A DNA stretch of 64,000 bases from Enoplolaimus lenunculus (taxonomy: Eukaryota; Nematoda; Enoplea; Enoplida; Thoracostomopsidae). Each line of letters begins with the position of its first letter. Position 1 is the first letter of the stretch. Below the pieces are notes generated by a model that saw nothing but the letters and a program-made list of their open reading frames with translations, did no database searches and had not been told where the DNA came from. The stretch covers positions 124,001 through 188,000 of the forward strand of contig JASANG010002908.1 of the NCBI GenBank assembly GCA_030248215.1, given 5' to 3'. Positions 47,001 to 57,119 of the stretch are shown here, one piece after another. The translations under genes were made by a program, and so were the position numbers.

Positions 47001-50000
47001 ATATAGCAATCCAACGTCGGCTTGTATAGCACCTGGACTTTTAGTAAATATGAGTGACACACTCACGGAAAACGAGTCAGAAGATCAAAGAAAAAACCTA
47101 AACGATAAGCAAGAGTTAGGTTACAAGGTTGCTTCGAAGGATGTTTCTCAAATTTTCAATGATAAGCTGGTGACGACGAATAACGTTGAGCAAAGTCACA
47201 AACCGACATTTTCCACGAACAGAGTTTCAGAGCTTCGAAGACAGTCGTTTCTTTTGTCTACTGAGACAGACTATTCGGAAATTATTGATATCGACGAAAC
47301 CCTTCCGCAGAACATCAGGGCAAATCAAGACGAACCGGTCAATCAAACAATTTTAAATAATACCGTAATAAACGCAAATTTTGCACATGATCAGTTTCCA
47401 GTTACTTCCAACGTTTCCGAGCTGACATTAAGCGAAAAATTCAGAAATAGTGCGGGCAAAGCGGCTCTTCTGCAGACTCCTATTACTCAAAACCAGCCAC
47501 ACCAAACAAGTTGTAGTAGTACTATCAGCGCAGGCTTGAAATGTGATACAGTAGAGAGATTGGGAAATATCGGTAGTAAAGCGGCTCTCCTGCAAACCCC
47601 TAATACAAGAGGGCAGCCGTCACTGGTCTCAAGCCAAGCCGGTGTTAGTGCACAAACTTCTGACACATCCGCTTCATCAATATCATTCCGCGAACGTCGT
47701 GGCGGTTTGTTGGCACATCCTAATAGGGCAATGAATACGAATGTTAGTGATTGTCTACAGCAGACAATAGCTCAGCCGCTGTCGAATCAAACGTCCAGCA
47801 TTTTTACCAATTTACAATCTGATCCAGTAGTGAGCAAGCTTTCGCTGTTGAAAAACTCATTGCAGTCTTTAGGCGCGAACGATTCAAGACTTTCGTGTTT
47901 GCAAGATCAACTGGGTACAACGAAAACTAAAACGATGCAACAAGTGATAGAAAAACAGATGTCTACAGGAATACAAGACAACAGTGATATGCCAATGTTC
48001 GCTGCATCGATGTCAAAGACGCAGCTAATGTCAGACCGGGTGGCAAACGCTGTTTCTGGCATAAAACGATCATTGTTGCCAGAACCAAGTTCAGAAACAT
48101 GTTTCACGTACGAACGCATAAGTGTTCGTAAGTTACAAGCTGTTATATTATGTTTTTGGCCCAAATTCGCACTGATGAAAATGATTGGTATACATTATAA
48201 ATATTAACTTGGATTTTTTGCGCATAAGTTAAGGATAGGTTTCTAGTTTTATTTCCAAAAGTATTTCTTGTGTTAATTGCATGGCATTGGCAAACGAGTG
48301 CAACATGTCAGAGTTTGGTATTTGTGTACCTTAAACGAACAGTTTATAAAAAATTTGTCGTTGAATATTTTAAATCTTTTTGTTTATTACATTCGTTTTG
48401 TTGGACTTAAAAATGTAGAGGACCTCACTGAAGAACCGCAAGTTTGTTTGTATTCAAGCCAAAGCTATAAAGGAAATTGGAATAAATAGCAGTACGGTTG
48501 GTATACCAACAGTTGATCTTTATATTTTGTTTTAGGCTCTGTTTGTCCCAATCCAGACGCACAGGTACTTGATTTAATACTGAGTTGTGGTTTTGTGTTA
48601 AATTTCGAATGTTATTGGGATTGTTTATAGGCTACACTGTAATTTTTGTAAGCGTTACTTACACCTGAATAAGCACAACCATTGTTAAATTTAGAATATT
48701 TAAAAAATTTTAGTTAGTTGTATGTTTTACGTAGCATGTATGAAGTTTATCTTTTAAGACTTTAACCTCCGCGTTGTCGTCGGAAACAGCTGTACTGTCA
48801 ACAGGGCGGCGAAGTGGTTTGCTTGGAATTCAGCCGCATGGAACAGCAGATGCTAGTCTGTCAACTCAATTGGCTGCAAAACGTCTCGTTCCACTGCAAC
48901 CGCCTGATAGCGACGATTTAGTTGAAATAATTGAACACAAGAGAAGCGTTGTACAACCTTCGATATCTGCTGCTGGTTCTGTAAACAATCAAGCTGAGCC
49001 AGTTGGAAAACAATGTAGCAACAGCGACAGCAGTGTTGCGGAACCCTTAAAAGTGAACGATGAATTGAAACGCGTCACTCAAATCGCGTTGCGTAAGTTG
49101 ACAAATTTTGATTATAGCGATGATGAAGAGGGAGACGATAACACAAGTAGCAGCGTACGCGAACACGGATTAGAAGGTGGATTGCAACTGCAGACAGATT
49201 GTATTCTGAAAACAGGACAGAAATCGGGAAATGGCAATACTACTGGGAAACTTGGAAGCAATTTTAAATCGCTGGCACAAGGCGTGGACACGGTTCAAGC
49301 TTGTACAGATGAGATTCGTTGTGAGAAAGCAAAGCGGGACGGTCCGGACACCACGCAGTTGATTAGTTCTTTGATTGGAGCATTAGTAAGTTTGGTATTA
49401 TATTTGGCCGCGCAGATTTAAAAACCAGTTATTTTTGTTCGTTAATCATCGAAGAAAATTGTGAACCAATAAATTGTAAGGTTTGTGTTTTGTGAGTATT
49501 TCAAATCAATCACGACATTGTTGTTGATTTTGTTCAGATTAATATTTATTTTGTTTTGAGTTAAAACCACAACTTGATTGTGCCGAATTGTTCTGTATTT
49601 CTGATATTGTTTCCAGTGGTCTTTATGCAGTTCACCTGTAAAGTGCAACAAGCATAAATTTAGAAAAGTTTAGCGTTTAATTTCATTACATTTTATAGGC
49701 ACTGAAAATTTATCATAATCGATGTCTTTCTGTTAAATTTCAGCTACACTCTTTCATATCAATTGAATATATAATTTTCAATGGTTATAACGTGTCCAAA
49801 AAATAGCATTATTTGGTTTTAGCAAAGACGTCGTATGGAGAAGCTGGTTAGCTCTATCTTTATCGTTTCAGAGGAACACAAAATTCTTGTCGCTACACCA
49901 GTGAAGCACCTTAAACAAAATCATGCGCACATACTTATATTCGATTAACCATTATTTGATCTACTTTTAGGCACCAGCAGATGACAACAATGACGAGGAT

Positions 50001-50141
50001 GCATCTGCTGCTATGGAAATATCTAATGCTCTGAGTCAAGCTCTGATGTCTTACCGTTTGCAAAAAATTTTAAACTCCAAAAACCAAGGTCAGACCGAAA
50101 GTGATAACAGTACGCCTGTGATCGAAGTAGCAGATGATTGA
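37033..50141 (+). CDS. large multi-zinc-finger protein with RGG patch and SIM-like motifs (18 exons)
   Basis: Unrecognised as a whole. Exons: 37033-37203, 37347-37940, 38321-38467, 38716-38893, 39240-39310, 39639-39707, 41030-41168, 41933-42069, 42671-42785, 43383-43733, 44376-44549, 44666-44803, 45572-45897, 46341-46528, 46923-48127, 48536-48564 (29-nt microexon), 48759-49385, 49971-50141. All phases agree, giving 1609 residues. Four fingers have C-x2-C-x12-H-x5-H spacing (C46, C244, C293, C386) and a fifth has x11 (C476); this is the U1/matrin-type finger, often RNA-binding. An RGG patch lies near 588-598. Three Lys-rich modules ending PLFA[ED]G or SLFAS follow (659-790), then a duplicated KAALLQTP (1112 and 1152). 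Hydrophobic/acidic SIM-like motifs: VVEITDSD (34), IMIDLCDD (153), VCIDLCED (198), EIIDIDE (1052), LVEIIE (1398) and PVIEVADD at the C-terminus. Inferred nuclear scaffold. The ATG lies six bases after acceptor TTTGTTTCAG, so an upstream leader exon or trans-spliced leader is likely. The exon 4 donor (GTTGGT) is the least certain. Confidence 0.85.
40490..40810 (+). repeat. interspersed repeat, copy 2 of the GGAC-tailed repeat, in intron 6
   Basis: Matches 12800-13180 along its length. The tail is CAGACGGACGAACGGACGC and then CCCACCTTTCGAACTACGAG. The GGAC array is short here, so array length varies between copies. Confidence 0.65.
40959..41013 (+). repeat. TTA trinucleotide microsatellite beside exon 7
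   Basis: About 18 units of ATT/TTA with one interruption. It ends 16 bp before the exon 7 acceptor TTTTCTTCAG, so length changes would alter the acceptor-proximal intron. Confidence 0.9.
42345..42420 (+). mobile_element. end fragment of CTTAAGTA-type MITE in intron 8
   Basis: TGCTAAGTAAGTAG, AAAGTTAAGTAAATACTTAA and the terminus CTTCGGAAACCCGCCCG match the right end of the 53990-54338 element. Confidence 0.6.
45457..45595 (+). repeat. tandem duplication of the exon 13 splice acceptor region
   Basis: Two diverged copies, each with a GAAATT..GTT block, CCGAAA, TTCAAATTG / CTTGAATTG, GATGTTTTAGGTGGCA and GAGGGAAAG. The functional acceptor is at 45571. The upstream acceptor at 45506 would add 21 codons in frame and then stop at the TAG of the second acceptor. 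This may be an alternative poison splice or a silent scar. Confidence 0.75.
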
Positions 50142-50173
50142 AAATGTACTACTTTACAAAATTTCAGGTAGGG

Positions 50174-50420
50174 ACAGAATTAAGTGCCATTACGATCGCA
50201 TTCCAAACTGCGATTCTGATAGCGAGCGCTCGCAAACGCGATTTCAACCGCTCGCGATTAGTGCTACTATAACTGCGATTGCCCTAACGGTTGCGTTCTA
50301 TTAAATTTTCAATCGTTTGTAAACCTGGTTAAACTACTCCTTGATTTATACGTGATACAAAATCGCGACTGCAGACGCAACCGCGATTATACTACGCATG
50401 TAATTTAATCCGTGATTGTA
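50174..50420 (+). mobile_element. CGCGATT-type element, second copy, 33 bp after the stop of the zinc-finger gene
   Basis: Starts with ACAGAATTAAGTGCC, identical to the 4550 terminus, followed by ACTGCGATTCTGATAGCG, AACGCGATTTCAACC and CGCGATTAGTGC. The right terminus is eroded. It probably lies in the 3' UTR. Confidence 0.65.
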
Positions 50421-50473
50421 TTTTTTCAAACCGGATATACCAAGCTTTTGCCGCAAAATGTTAACGACTATCT

Positions 50474-50626
50474 GGCCGATGTATAGACCAGGGCCGGATC
50501 GTTTTCCGGAGCGGCTATTCAGTTTAAGCTTTAGACTAATTTTTTGCTTAGGCATAGGCTCATCCATACGCTTAGGCTTAGAAATATGCTTATACTACTG
50601 TTCCGGCCCTGTTCTATACATGAGCC
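50474..50626 (-). mobile_element. GGCC-type MITE with CCTAAG interior
   Basis: Ends GGCCGATGTATAGACCAGGG and TTCCGGCCCTGTTCTATACA..GAGCC are inverted repeats. The core has TTGCTTAGGCATAGGC and ACGCTTAGGCTTAGAAA. It is flanked by an unusual ~31-bp direct repeat beginning CCAAGCTTTTGCCGC (50440-50470 and 50627-50656). Confidence 0.78.
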
Positions 50627-51159
50627 CCAAGCTTTTGCCGCCAAATGTAACGGCTATATGAATTTACGTCTTCAAACCGAACACAACAATAGTTTGTTTC
50701 TTTCGAAAATATAGTTGTTTTATCGGATTTGACCCTATGCCTTTATAGCAGAAAATTGAACTTCAGTCGATTACTTTCAGGGTTTAAGCTGCTATACGGC
50801 AGAAACTGGAAATTTAAGGTCCGGTGAATGGCGCTAAAACTAGTTGACGTTAAGTGAAAACAATGCCATAAGAAATTGCCATTACAGATTTTGTGCGTTA
50901 AATGTGAAAGCGAGTTTTTTGTTGTTTGAAGAGGAATTTGCGACCCAATACTCCTGTGTGTATGAAGGCTTGCAAACTTGTATAACATGTGATTCGCTAT
51001 GTTATGTTTGTACATCATGCGTATATTTTAACGTGAACAAACCAAAGTCGTTTGTTTTACATCAAGGCGGTCCTCTGTGTCATAAAGCTGTTATAAGCGC
51101 TAAGTTCACATTCAAGCTTCGCTAATTTATGAAAAGTGTTCTTTTAGGGCCTTAATTCT

Positions 51160-51240
51160 AGGTTAAACGTATTCCTAAGCCTAACCGTAAAAATAAGTGT
51201 TAATCCTAAGTATGAGGCTAGGCAAAAAAGTAGCTAGAAA
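51160..51240 (+). repeat. CCTAAG cluster
   Basis: GTATTCCTAAGCCTAACCG and GTTAATCCTAAGTATGAGGC resemble the MITE core, but no termini are visible. Confidence 0.4.
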
Positions 51241-51249
51241 TATATTAAA

Positions 51250-52340
51250 TTGCATTGCAGTTGTGCGAGAAAACAGGAAGATCGTATAAAAGTATTGTAA
51301 CAATAACCTTGTAACCAGGGCACAACCGGATGGCTGCTTTCAGCTTGGCTTGAATTTTTGCTTAGTCAACACACAATGCAGCGAACTACATATACATTTC
51401 TTTTCACAATAGGTAGATGTGAATAGTTCGTGGTTTCGTGTGCTCGTGTAAATCATCACCTCCGCGTTCAGGTTCACCTTTCAATGACGCTAATACGCTC
51501 CGGTTCAATAATGGAGTCGTTTTCCCCTTTTATTCCCCAACACTGCAAGTTAAAGCAATATACGAGTAAAGCACGAGTAACGAGACAATACAAGTAATAT
51601 TCTTAACTGCCGAGCTTAATCACGCTACTGTACCGAAAGTTCTTTTGTTTTATGTGCTTTCCGCACGTCCACTACGACAACTTATCCTGTTGTTCCACTA
51701 GGACACTTGTTCGCACCGTACAAAAGCAGTGCAAACTTGAACGTGACAAATACCCCAAAATCTCCTTAAAACTTCTCCCAAATAACTATAAAATCCCCAG
51801 AAACCCCAGAAAACAAGCCGAAACTAGCCCCGCTAGAATCGACTAACCCCAGAAACAACTCCAAATACTCCCCGGAACCCCGTTAGCATATTCCCCAGAA
51901 TCACCAGGAATCCCCAGGTACTGCCCGTAGGCTCCGCGCTATGTGCCTTGTTAGCCGATAACTTCCCCACCGGTTCACCGTATGCTCACATCGGAGCTAC
52001 AGTGACTACATCCAATTACTATTTCGATCCGTCTAAGTTTCTTAAAGCGGCTACACTAATCAATCAATGAACATTACTACTCCACCAAATATGTTCAAAA
52101 ACCGAAAATCACGTAAAATCGCGCCGCAGAAACCATGAGTTCCGTATATATATAATGATTATGGAGGCTGGTTACCCCAGCCCACATATTTGATTAATTT
52201 GCAGAATTTGTGTGGTTTTAGGAGTCTCGGACACTCACTAAAGCCGGGTTTTTTACAATAACAAAAACACAAACAGCAACAATACAATATGTCCCCCTCC
52301 CAGCCCTAGCTATGCTATTACGCGCTCAAAGCCTGACAAA
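51250..52340. other. no gene seen
   Basis: Contains a CCCCAGAAA-rich stretch at about 51745-51925 (CCCAAAATCTCC, CCCCAGAAACCCCAGAAAAC, CCCCGGAACCCC). It looks like a degenerate minisatellite. No splice-bounded frame. Confidence 0.35.
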
Positions 52341-52351
52341 ATACATTATTT

Positions 52352-52936
52352 GGCCCATTTTACCGTCCCAATTTCCCGGGACAGAAATATACCCGGAGTG
52401 CACACTTATGTTCTCCTGTTTACGTATGCACCGGCAGATATATTTACGTAGGATATATCCCGTTTGTCCCATCTGTCCAACTGTCCCAACTCCCTGCTGT
52501 CCATCTTTCCCAACTGTCCCATCTGTTCAAACTGTTCCATCTGTTCCGTTTGTCCCATCTGTCCCGTTTGTCCCAACTGTCGCATCTGCCCCAACTGTCG
52601 CATCTGCCCATCTTTCCCAACTGCCCCATCTGTACCAACTGTCCCAACTGTCCTATCTGTTCCAAGTGTCGCAACTGTCCCGTTTGTCCCAAGTGTTCCA
52701 TCTGTATCAACTGTACCGTTTGTCCCATCTGTCCCATTTGTCCCACTGTCTCATCTGTCTGAACTGTCCCGCTGTCCCAATTATATATATTTTCTGTACG
52801 TACTCTTGGTACATTGTTGTCCCGGGAAAATGGGACTGGTACTCCTGGTACATTGCTGTCCCGGGAAAATGGGACTGGTACTCCTGGTACATTGCTGTCC
52901 CGGGAAAATGGGACGGCCTTTAGTGTAACATTGGTC
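52352..52936 (+). mobile_element. GGCC-family element carrying a CTGTCCC minisatellite
   Basis: Left end GGCCCATTTTACCGTCCC with TTTCCCGGGAC; right end GTCCCGGGAAAATGGGACGG with AGTGTAACATTGGTC. A perfect 8-bp duplication CATTATTT flanks it (52344-52351, 52937-52944). From 52460 to 52780 the interior is about 30 units of 9-12 bp (CTGTCCCAT, CTGTTCCAT, TTGTCCCAA). It is the most complete member of the minisatellite-filled subgroup. Confidence 0.82.
52798..52917 (+). repeat. three tandem copies of the subterminal hairpin
   Basis: A unit of about 43 bp containing CTGGTACATTG, CTGTCCCGGG and AAAATGGGACTG is repeated three times, nearly identically. Each carries the self-complementary GTCCCGGGAAAATGGGAC. 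Confidence 0.85.
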
Positions 52937-53204
52937 CATTATTTAATGGCTACAAGGGTCGCTTGATACTTTTACCTTGCGGACACAGCCGCCACGCATA
53001 GATGATACCTTTTTTACGCCGTTTAGCAACGCCTGAGCCTAGCTTAGGTTCTAAGTGAGACTAGGCGGAGCCGGGGACTCCATTCAAGTGTATATTCAGG
53101 TTTGGTATATAGATTTGTTTTAGTTTTTAGTTTAAAATATACGAGAGTGGCACATCCACCTACAGGAGACAGATTGCAACCGGAGGTCTTCATCCTGCAG
53201 AAAA

Positions 53205-53360
53205 TCGACCGCACTGTAAATCCTATGAGTTGATTAATCAGTTCAGAGCAACCTCTGAGTTCTGAAAAACCTATCTTCAGAATTTCGAGTTGATTCAACA
53301 AACTCATTCAAAATTATAGTTAAACAACTCACCCGAAATTGAATCAACTCAGATTGAGTT
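53205..53360 (+). mobile_element. CACTGTAAAT-type MITE, partial
   Basis: CACTGTAAATCCTATGAG and TTGATTAATCAGTTCAGAG match the right end of 59552-59677 in inverse. The interior repeats GAGTTGA and CAACTCA. The right end is eroded and runs into a CCGGAG scrap at 53480-53540. Confidence 0.6.
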
Positions 53361-53989
53361 AATACCAGGTGCAACCCGAGTTGATATTTTTATATAAAAT
53401 ATAACATATATCCTCAAAATTGTATCAAAAGTTAATAGATACGCATCGAACAAATTTTCAAAACGTGTAAAATTTCACTACCGAAATTGTCGAAACATCC
53501 GGCATAAATTCAACCGGAGCCAGAAGTAACCAGAAATCAGGGTGTAAACGGATTGTAAAAATAACGGAGACGGATAGTGATCAAAATAACAGAAATGTAT
53601 ATTGAAGTATGAACGTTTCAAAGATGTTTTAGCGAAAAGTGAATAATCAGCATTTTCGGAATTGTCTCAACTCAATGTTATTGTTTCTGCAGCTGGTTTA
53701 AGCCAGTGCTCAATTTGTTTGTTTTAAAAACTAACTAGTATGCTGCTACGAATATAAAACTATTACTTTAAGTAACAAATGAAACTTTGTACTCAACTTT
53801 AATCAGCACCAGAAAGCATTTACGGTGTCTTATTCAGGCTATTTGACGGTCATGGTCTAATTAAAAATTTTGGACCCTACGCTACTGTTAAATAAGACCA
53901 CGTACTTCGCTTAAAAGGCGGTACAAAACAATGGTTTTATGATTATGACCCAACAGCGAGTGTACTAAGCTGTTTATTTTGGAGGTAGT

Positions 53990-54340
53990 CCTTCGGACGG
54001 AGTAGAGACCATGTTACTTTAAGTACGACTTAAGTACGTGCTAAGCAATTAACGATTTTGTCGTTTTTAAAAGCGTACTTTAAGTTAAGTAAATACTTAA
54101 GTCGCTGAATAAACTTGATAGATTACAAATTACCATTCAGGCATACTAAACCTAATAGTCTAATTGAATTTTGTAGACGCACGGTGCCTTCTTTAAGCAA
54201 AACAATAACTTTCTTGTTATGACCGGTTGGTATTCGGCGTTTATTTGATTTTGCTCGAAATTTAAGTATTTCGTTAAAAGTCGTCAACTAAGTATAACTC
54301 AAGTAAATACTTAAGTAAGATTTCGGAAACCCAGCCAGTG
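53990..54340 (+). mobile_element. CTTAAGTA-type MITE, copy 2
   Basis: Right terminus AAGATTTCGGAAACCCAGCC followed by AGTG is the inverse of the 20579 left terminus. Shared blocks include TTAAGTACGTGCTAAG, TTTTTAAAAGCGTACTT, TAAGTCGCTGAATAAA and ATTTTGTAGACGCACGG. The left terminus is eroded. Confidence 0.75.
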
Positions 54341-54416
54341 TCTGACAATAACAGTTCCTTCGTACAGATTCTGTATAATCGTTCTGTATTATGTACAATG
54401 CTGAGTCCCTTCAGAC

Positions 54417-55319
54417 AGACTTATGCGGGGTTCACGTTATAACTGGGGCAGCCTGGAATACGTTTTGTTCAACTTGATTCAACGTCAACATAAAATTTGT
54501 GATCTGAACAGCGGTTATGTAGACAAAATGTGAATGTCACATGACATTGACTTACAAATCGGCACTGATATCAAGCGATCATCATATATACAAATAGCCA
54601 TTTGTCATATCATACTGCTGATATTTATGCGAATATCATTTGATATTCCAAAATTCTACTAAATATCATATTATTCTAAGTTATTTATCTAAAATTGTCC
54701 GAGCGTGCATTGCCAAAATTTTCAATTTGTGCCAAACTTCATCATATGTTTAAACCTACTGCATTTGTTTCAGGATTTTGTCATTCTAAACGGTTTGTTT
54801 ACAGCACTAAAAGCGATAAGATAGCGCTTAAAAATGAATTTTTCGGTACCAAATATTTTTTATTTTCCGGTTCCGGTATTTTACAATTCCGGTTGCACCC
54901 TGGATGTCACATCAGGAGAGCAGACAATTCAAATTTTTTGAATCTGATAGCGGATAAACGGTCATACAAAATGTTACCAACTACTCTGTAAAAATACTCT
55001 TCTTAAAATACTTTTGTTATATTTTACTAACTTTTTCAAGTATAACAAAGTGTACTAAATATTGAGTAAATCTTTGCTTAAATAACGTTAGTAAAACTAC
55101 TGCTGTCATCCTGATTATTAAGTAAATGTATTAAAGCTAAGAATTTTTTACTTGTTTAAAACTAAGTAAAGCTTTGCCAAGTACCATAGTGAGTAAAACC
55201 GACCCTTAACGCGACAACAGTTCTACATAATTTTATGTATATTTTTAGTGAGTATAGTCATAGGGACAAAACGTGTGCCAAGCTGCCTGAGTTATAACGT
55301 GAACCACGCATTAGGAGTC
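54417..55319. mobile_element. ~900-bp TIR element interrupted by a CCGG MITE
   Basis: Left arm ATGCGGGGTTCACGTTATAA, CTGGGGCAGCCTGG and ACGTTTTGTTC; right arm GGGACAAAACGTGTGCC, AAGCTGCCTGAGTTATAACG and TGAACCACGCATTAGG. A 5'-truncated CCGG-type MITE lies inside it at 54680-54902. No ORF of note. Confidence 0.72.
54680..54902 (-). mobile_element. truncated CCGG-type hAT-like MITE nested in a larger element
   Basis: Reverse orientation relative to 32078-32436. Shared blocks are ATTGCCAAAATTTTCAATTTG, AAAAGCGATAAGATAGCG and TTCCGGTTCCGGTATTTTAC; the terminus is CCGGTTGCACCCTG at 54902. About 125 bp of the other end is missing. Confidence 0.72.
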
Positions 55320-55589
55320 AAGACAAAACAGCTGACTTTTATATGACGTTTTGACAAAGTGGCATGTATATGTGCGATAAAGTGACGAAGTATACGCCGT
55401 TCAGAGGGTTTGCCAGTTGTCTGGTGGGTGTATACTGAATGTGGCGTGACTTATATACTTTCGAAACACTGCAACTACGAACTTTAGAGAATCGCATATG
55501 GGGGCAGTATAACGTAGAAACTGATTTACAGCTAACGCTTCGCAATTAAGACAGTGCGGTCAGTGTTACTTTGAGATGCGCAAAACCGG

Positions 55590-55735
55590 TATATATAAAA
55601 GCATATTTCTAAGGCCTATCGTAAAAGCCTAACTCAAAATAGCCCAGAGCTAATACGCCTACTCTATTGCAGTCCCGCGGCTAAACGATTCGGGCGTCGA
55701 AGTAGCAAGGGTCCCACAATCATTAACCGCAAATG
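55590..55735 (+). mobile_element. GGCC-family element, eroded
   Basis: AAAAGCATATTTCTAAGGCC and CGTAAAAGCCTAACTC (core), then GCAGTCCCGCGGCTAAACGA and CGGGCGTCGAAGTAGCAAGG (right end). Here the CCTAAG core and the GTCCCG-TAAACG subterminal block occur in one copy. Confidence 0.6.
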
Positions 55736-56335
55736 CTTCGTAGACTATGTGCAACAAAACTAATAACTGCGTATTTATTGAAACAACGAATAGATTCGTG
55801 TTTATGCCTCAGAACCGAAATGAATCCCTTTGTGGACCATGCTGTCGCGTTCAGTTCATTTTGAAGAAATGAACCACGTGTAACGTTATATAATGGCTTC
55901 GAAACGAGGTGGGCTTTGTTTCAAAAATGTCAGCTCATAATTAAATTAGAAAAATTTCACTGCACAAATGCTGCCGTGTGTTTTTCGTTCAACCAATAGG
56001 GGTCTTGAGATTGTTGTTTATACATGAGAATGGATGGTCGTGGGCAAATCTGTCGAAAAAGTTTAAGTGAGTTCACAAATATACATCAGCAGACTGATGC
56101 TGTTCTTCTAGAAGTCATTGGTTTTGTATATAAGAAAACTATTTCTTGAAAGTAAGAAAGTTATAACATATAAATTGGCAGCAGTAATTTGTTAAATATA
56201 ACACATTTATGTTTTAAAACTATTTAAGAAACTGAAATATACAAGACATTTATGTTCTTGAAAATTTAAGAAAGTGTAGGATGTAGGAGTCTTGAAATTA
56301 AAAACAATTTATTTATTGTGTGGGAAAACATTTAC

Positions 56336-56475
56336 CCAGGCCGATCTTTCTCCCCGAAAACATCCGCCTAGGGTGATCATTTCCCGCTTACACCTTTAGG
56401 CAGATCTTTCCCTTTGAAAGATACACCTTGGCTGATCCTTTCCCTTCAGGCCAATCTTTCTTCCTGCTGTAGCAT
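56336..56475 (+). repeat. degenerate minisatellite, GGCCGATCTTTCCC units, array 1
   Basis: Four to five units of about 35 bp contain AGGCCGATCTTTC, AGGCAGATCTTTCCC, GGCTGATCCTTTCCC and AGGCCAATCTTTC. An inverted array lies at 57570-57750. Confidence 0.7.
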
Positions 56476-56495
56476 ACTTTCAATGTTCCTATCTA

Positions 56496-56642
56496 GGCCA
56501 ATGTAAAGAACAGTGGCGGAACAGTATTTTATAAGCATATTCCTAAGGCTAAGCGTAAGCCTAAGCTTAAGCCAAGGATAAAAATTAGTCTAAAAAGCTT
56601 ACGCTTGCTCAATTCTAGTCCCACAGAAAGTTTACAAGGGCA
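56496..56642 (+). mobile_element. GGCC-type MITE with CCTAAG interior
   Basis: Left end GGCCAATGTAAAGAACAGTG; right end CCACAGAAAGTTTACAAGGG. Flanking 8-mers CCTATCTA and CCTATTTA agree at 7 of 8. Core TATTCCTAAGGCTAAGCG and GCCTAAGCTTAAGCC. It lies between the two inverted GATCTTTC arrays. Confidence 0.72.
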
Positions 56643-56649
56643 CCTATTT

Positions 56650-57119
56650 ACAACGTTTATTGTTGTTCTTGAAGGTTTTCAATATATATTCAGCAGTATG
56701 TTTGTTTGTCGGGCAACAGAGAAGAGATGCAAGATGATGCAGCGGCACGGAAACTTAAGCAAATTACATATGACTGCATGGCAGCAAAGCTAGGTAGGGT
56801 TTAGATTACTCAATTGCGGATCAAGTATTTCTCAGTGGGGGAGCTGATATTTACTGAGCATCTCTCCCCCTCCCCTACCGAAGACACCTTCCCGGCCATT
56901 GAAAAGATTTTAAATGATCATTTTAACGTCGCAAACTGGACGCAATCTGTGGACGTACCTCGGAATGGTGGCAGGGGCGGATGCAAAGGTAGTAAATCCG
57001 CCGAAGTGGCATTATTGCGCTTTCCTGTCTCAAGCCAGGATAAAGGGGAGCAGCATAAAAAAGTGCAGATGTTGGATGAAAGATCCGCCCAGGCGAATGT
57101 TTTCGGATGCAGTATATAG
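56650..57119. other. GC-richer stretch, no gene recognised
   Basis: A frame of about 100 codons at 56814-57119 includes SVGELIFTEHLSPSPTED and FPAIEKILNDHFNVANWTQS, but I cannot assign it. It is bounded by elements on both sides and is probably part of a larger composite repeat. Confidence 0.3.

Noticed and set aside
50520-50600. True telomere or telomere-proximal sequence
   Set aside because: TTAGGC words are short, degenerate, scattered and bounded by inverted repeats, with normal genes on both sides.
52444-52780. CRISPR-like array
   Set aside because: Units are 9-12 bp without unique spacers, in a eukaryotic transposon context.
52312-52928. Plus-strand frames of 154-203 codons with Cys/Pro/Ser repeats
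   Set aside because: Translation of the CTGTCCCAT minisatellite inside a MITE; equivalent frames exist on the other strand.
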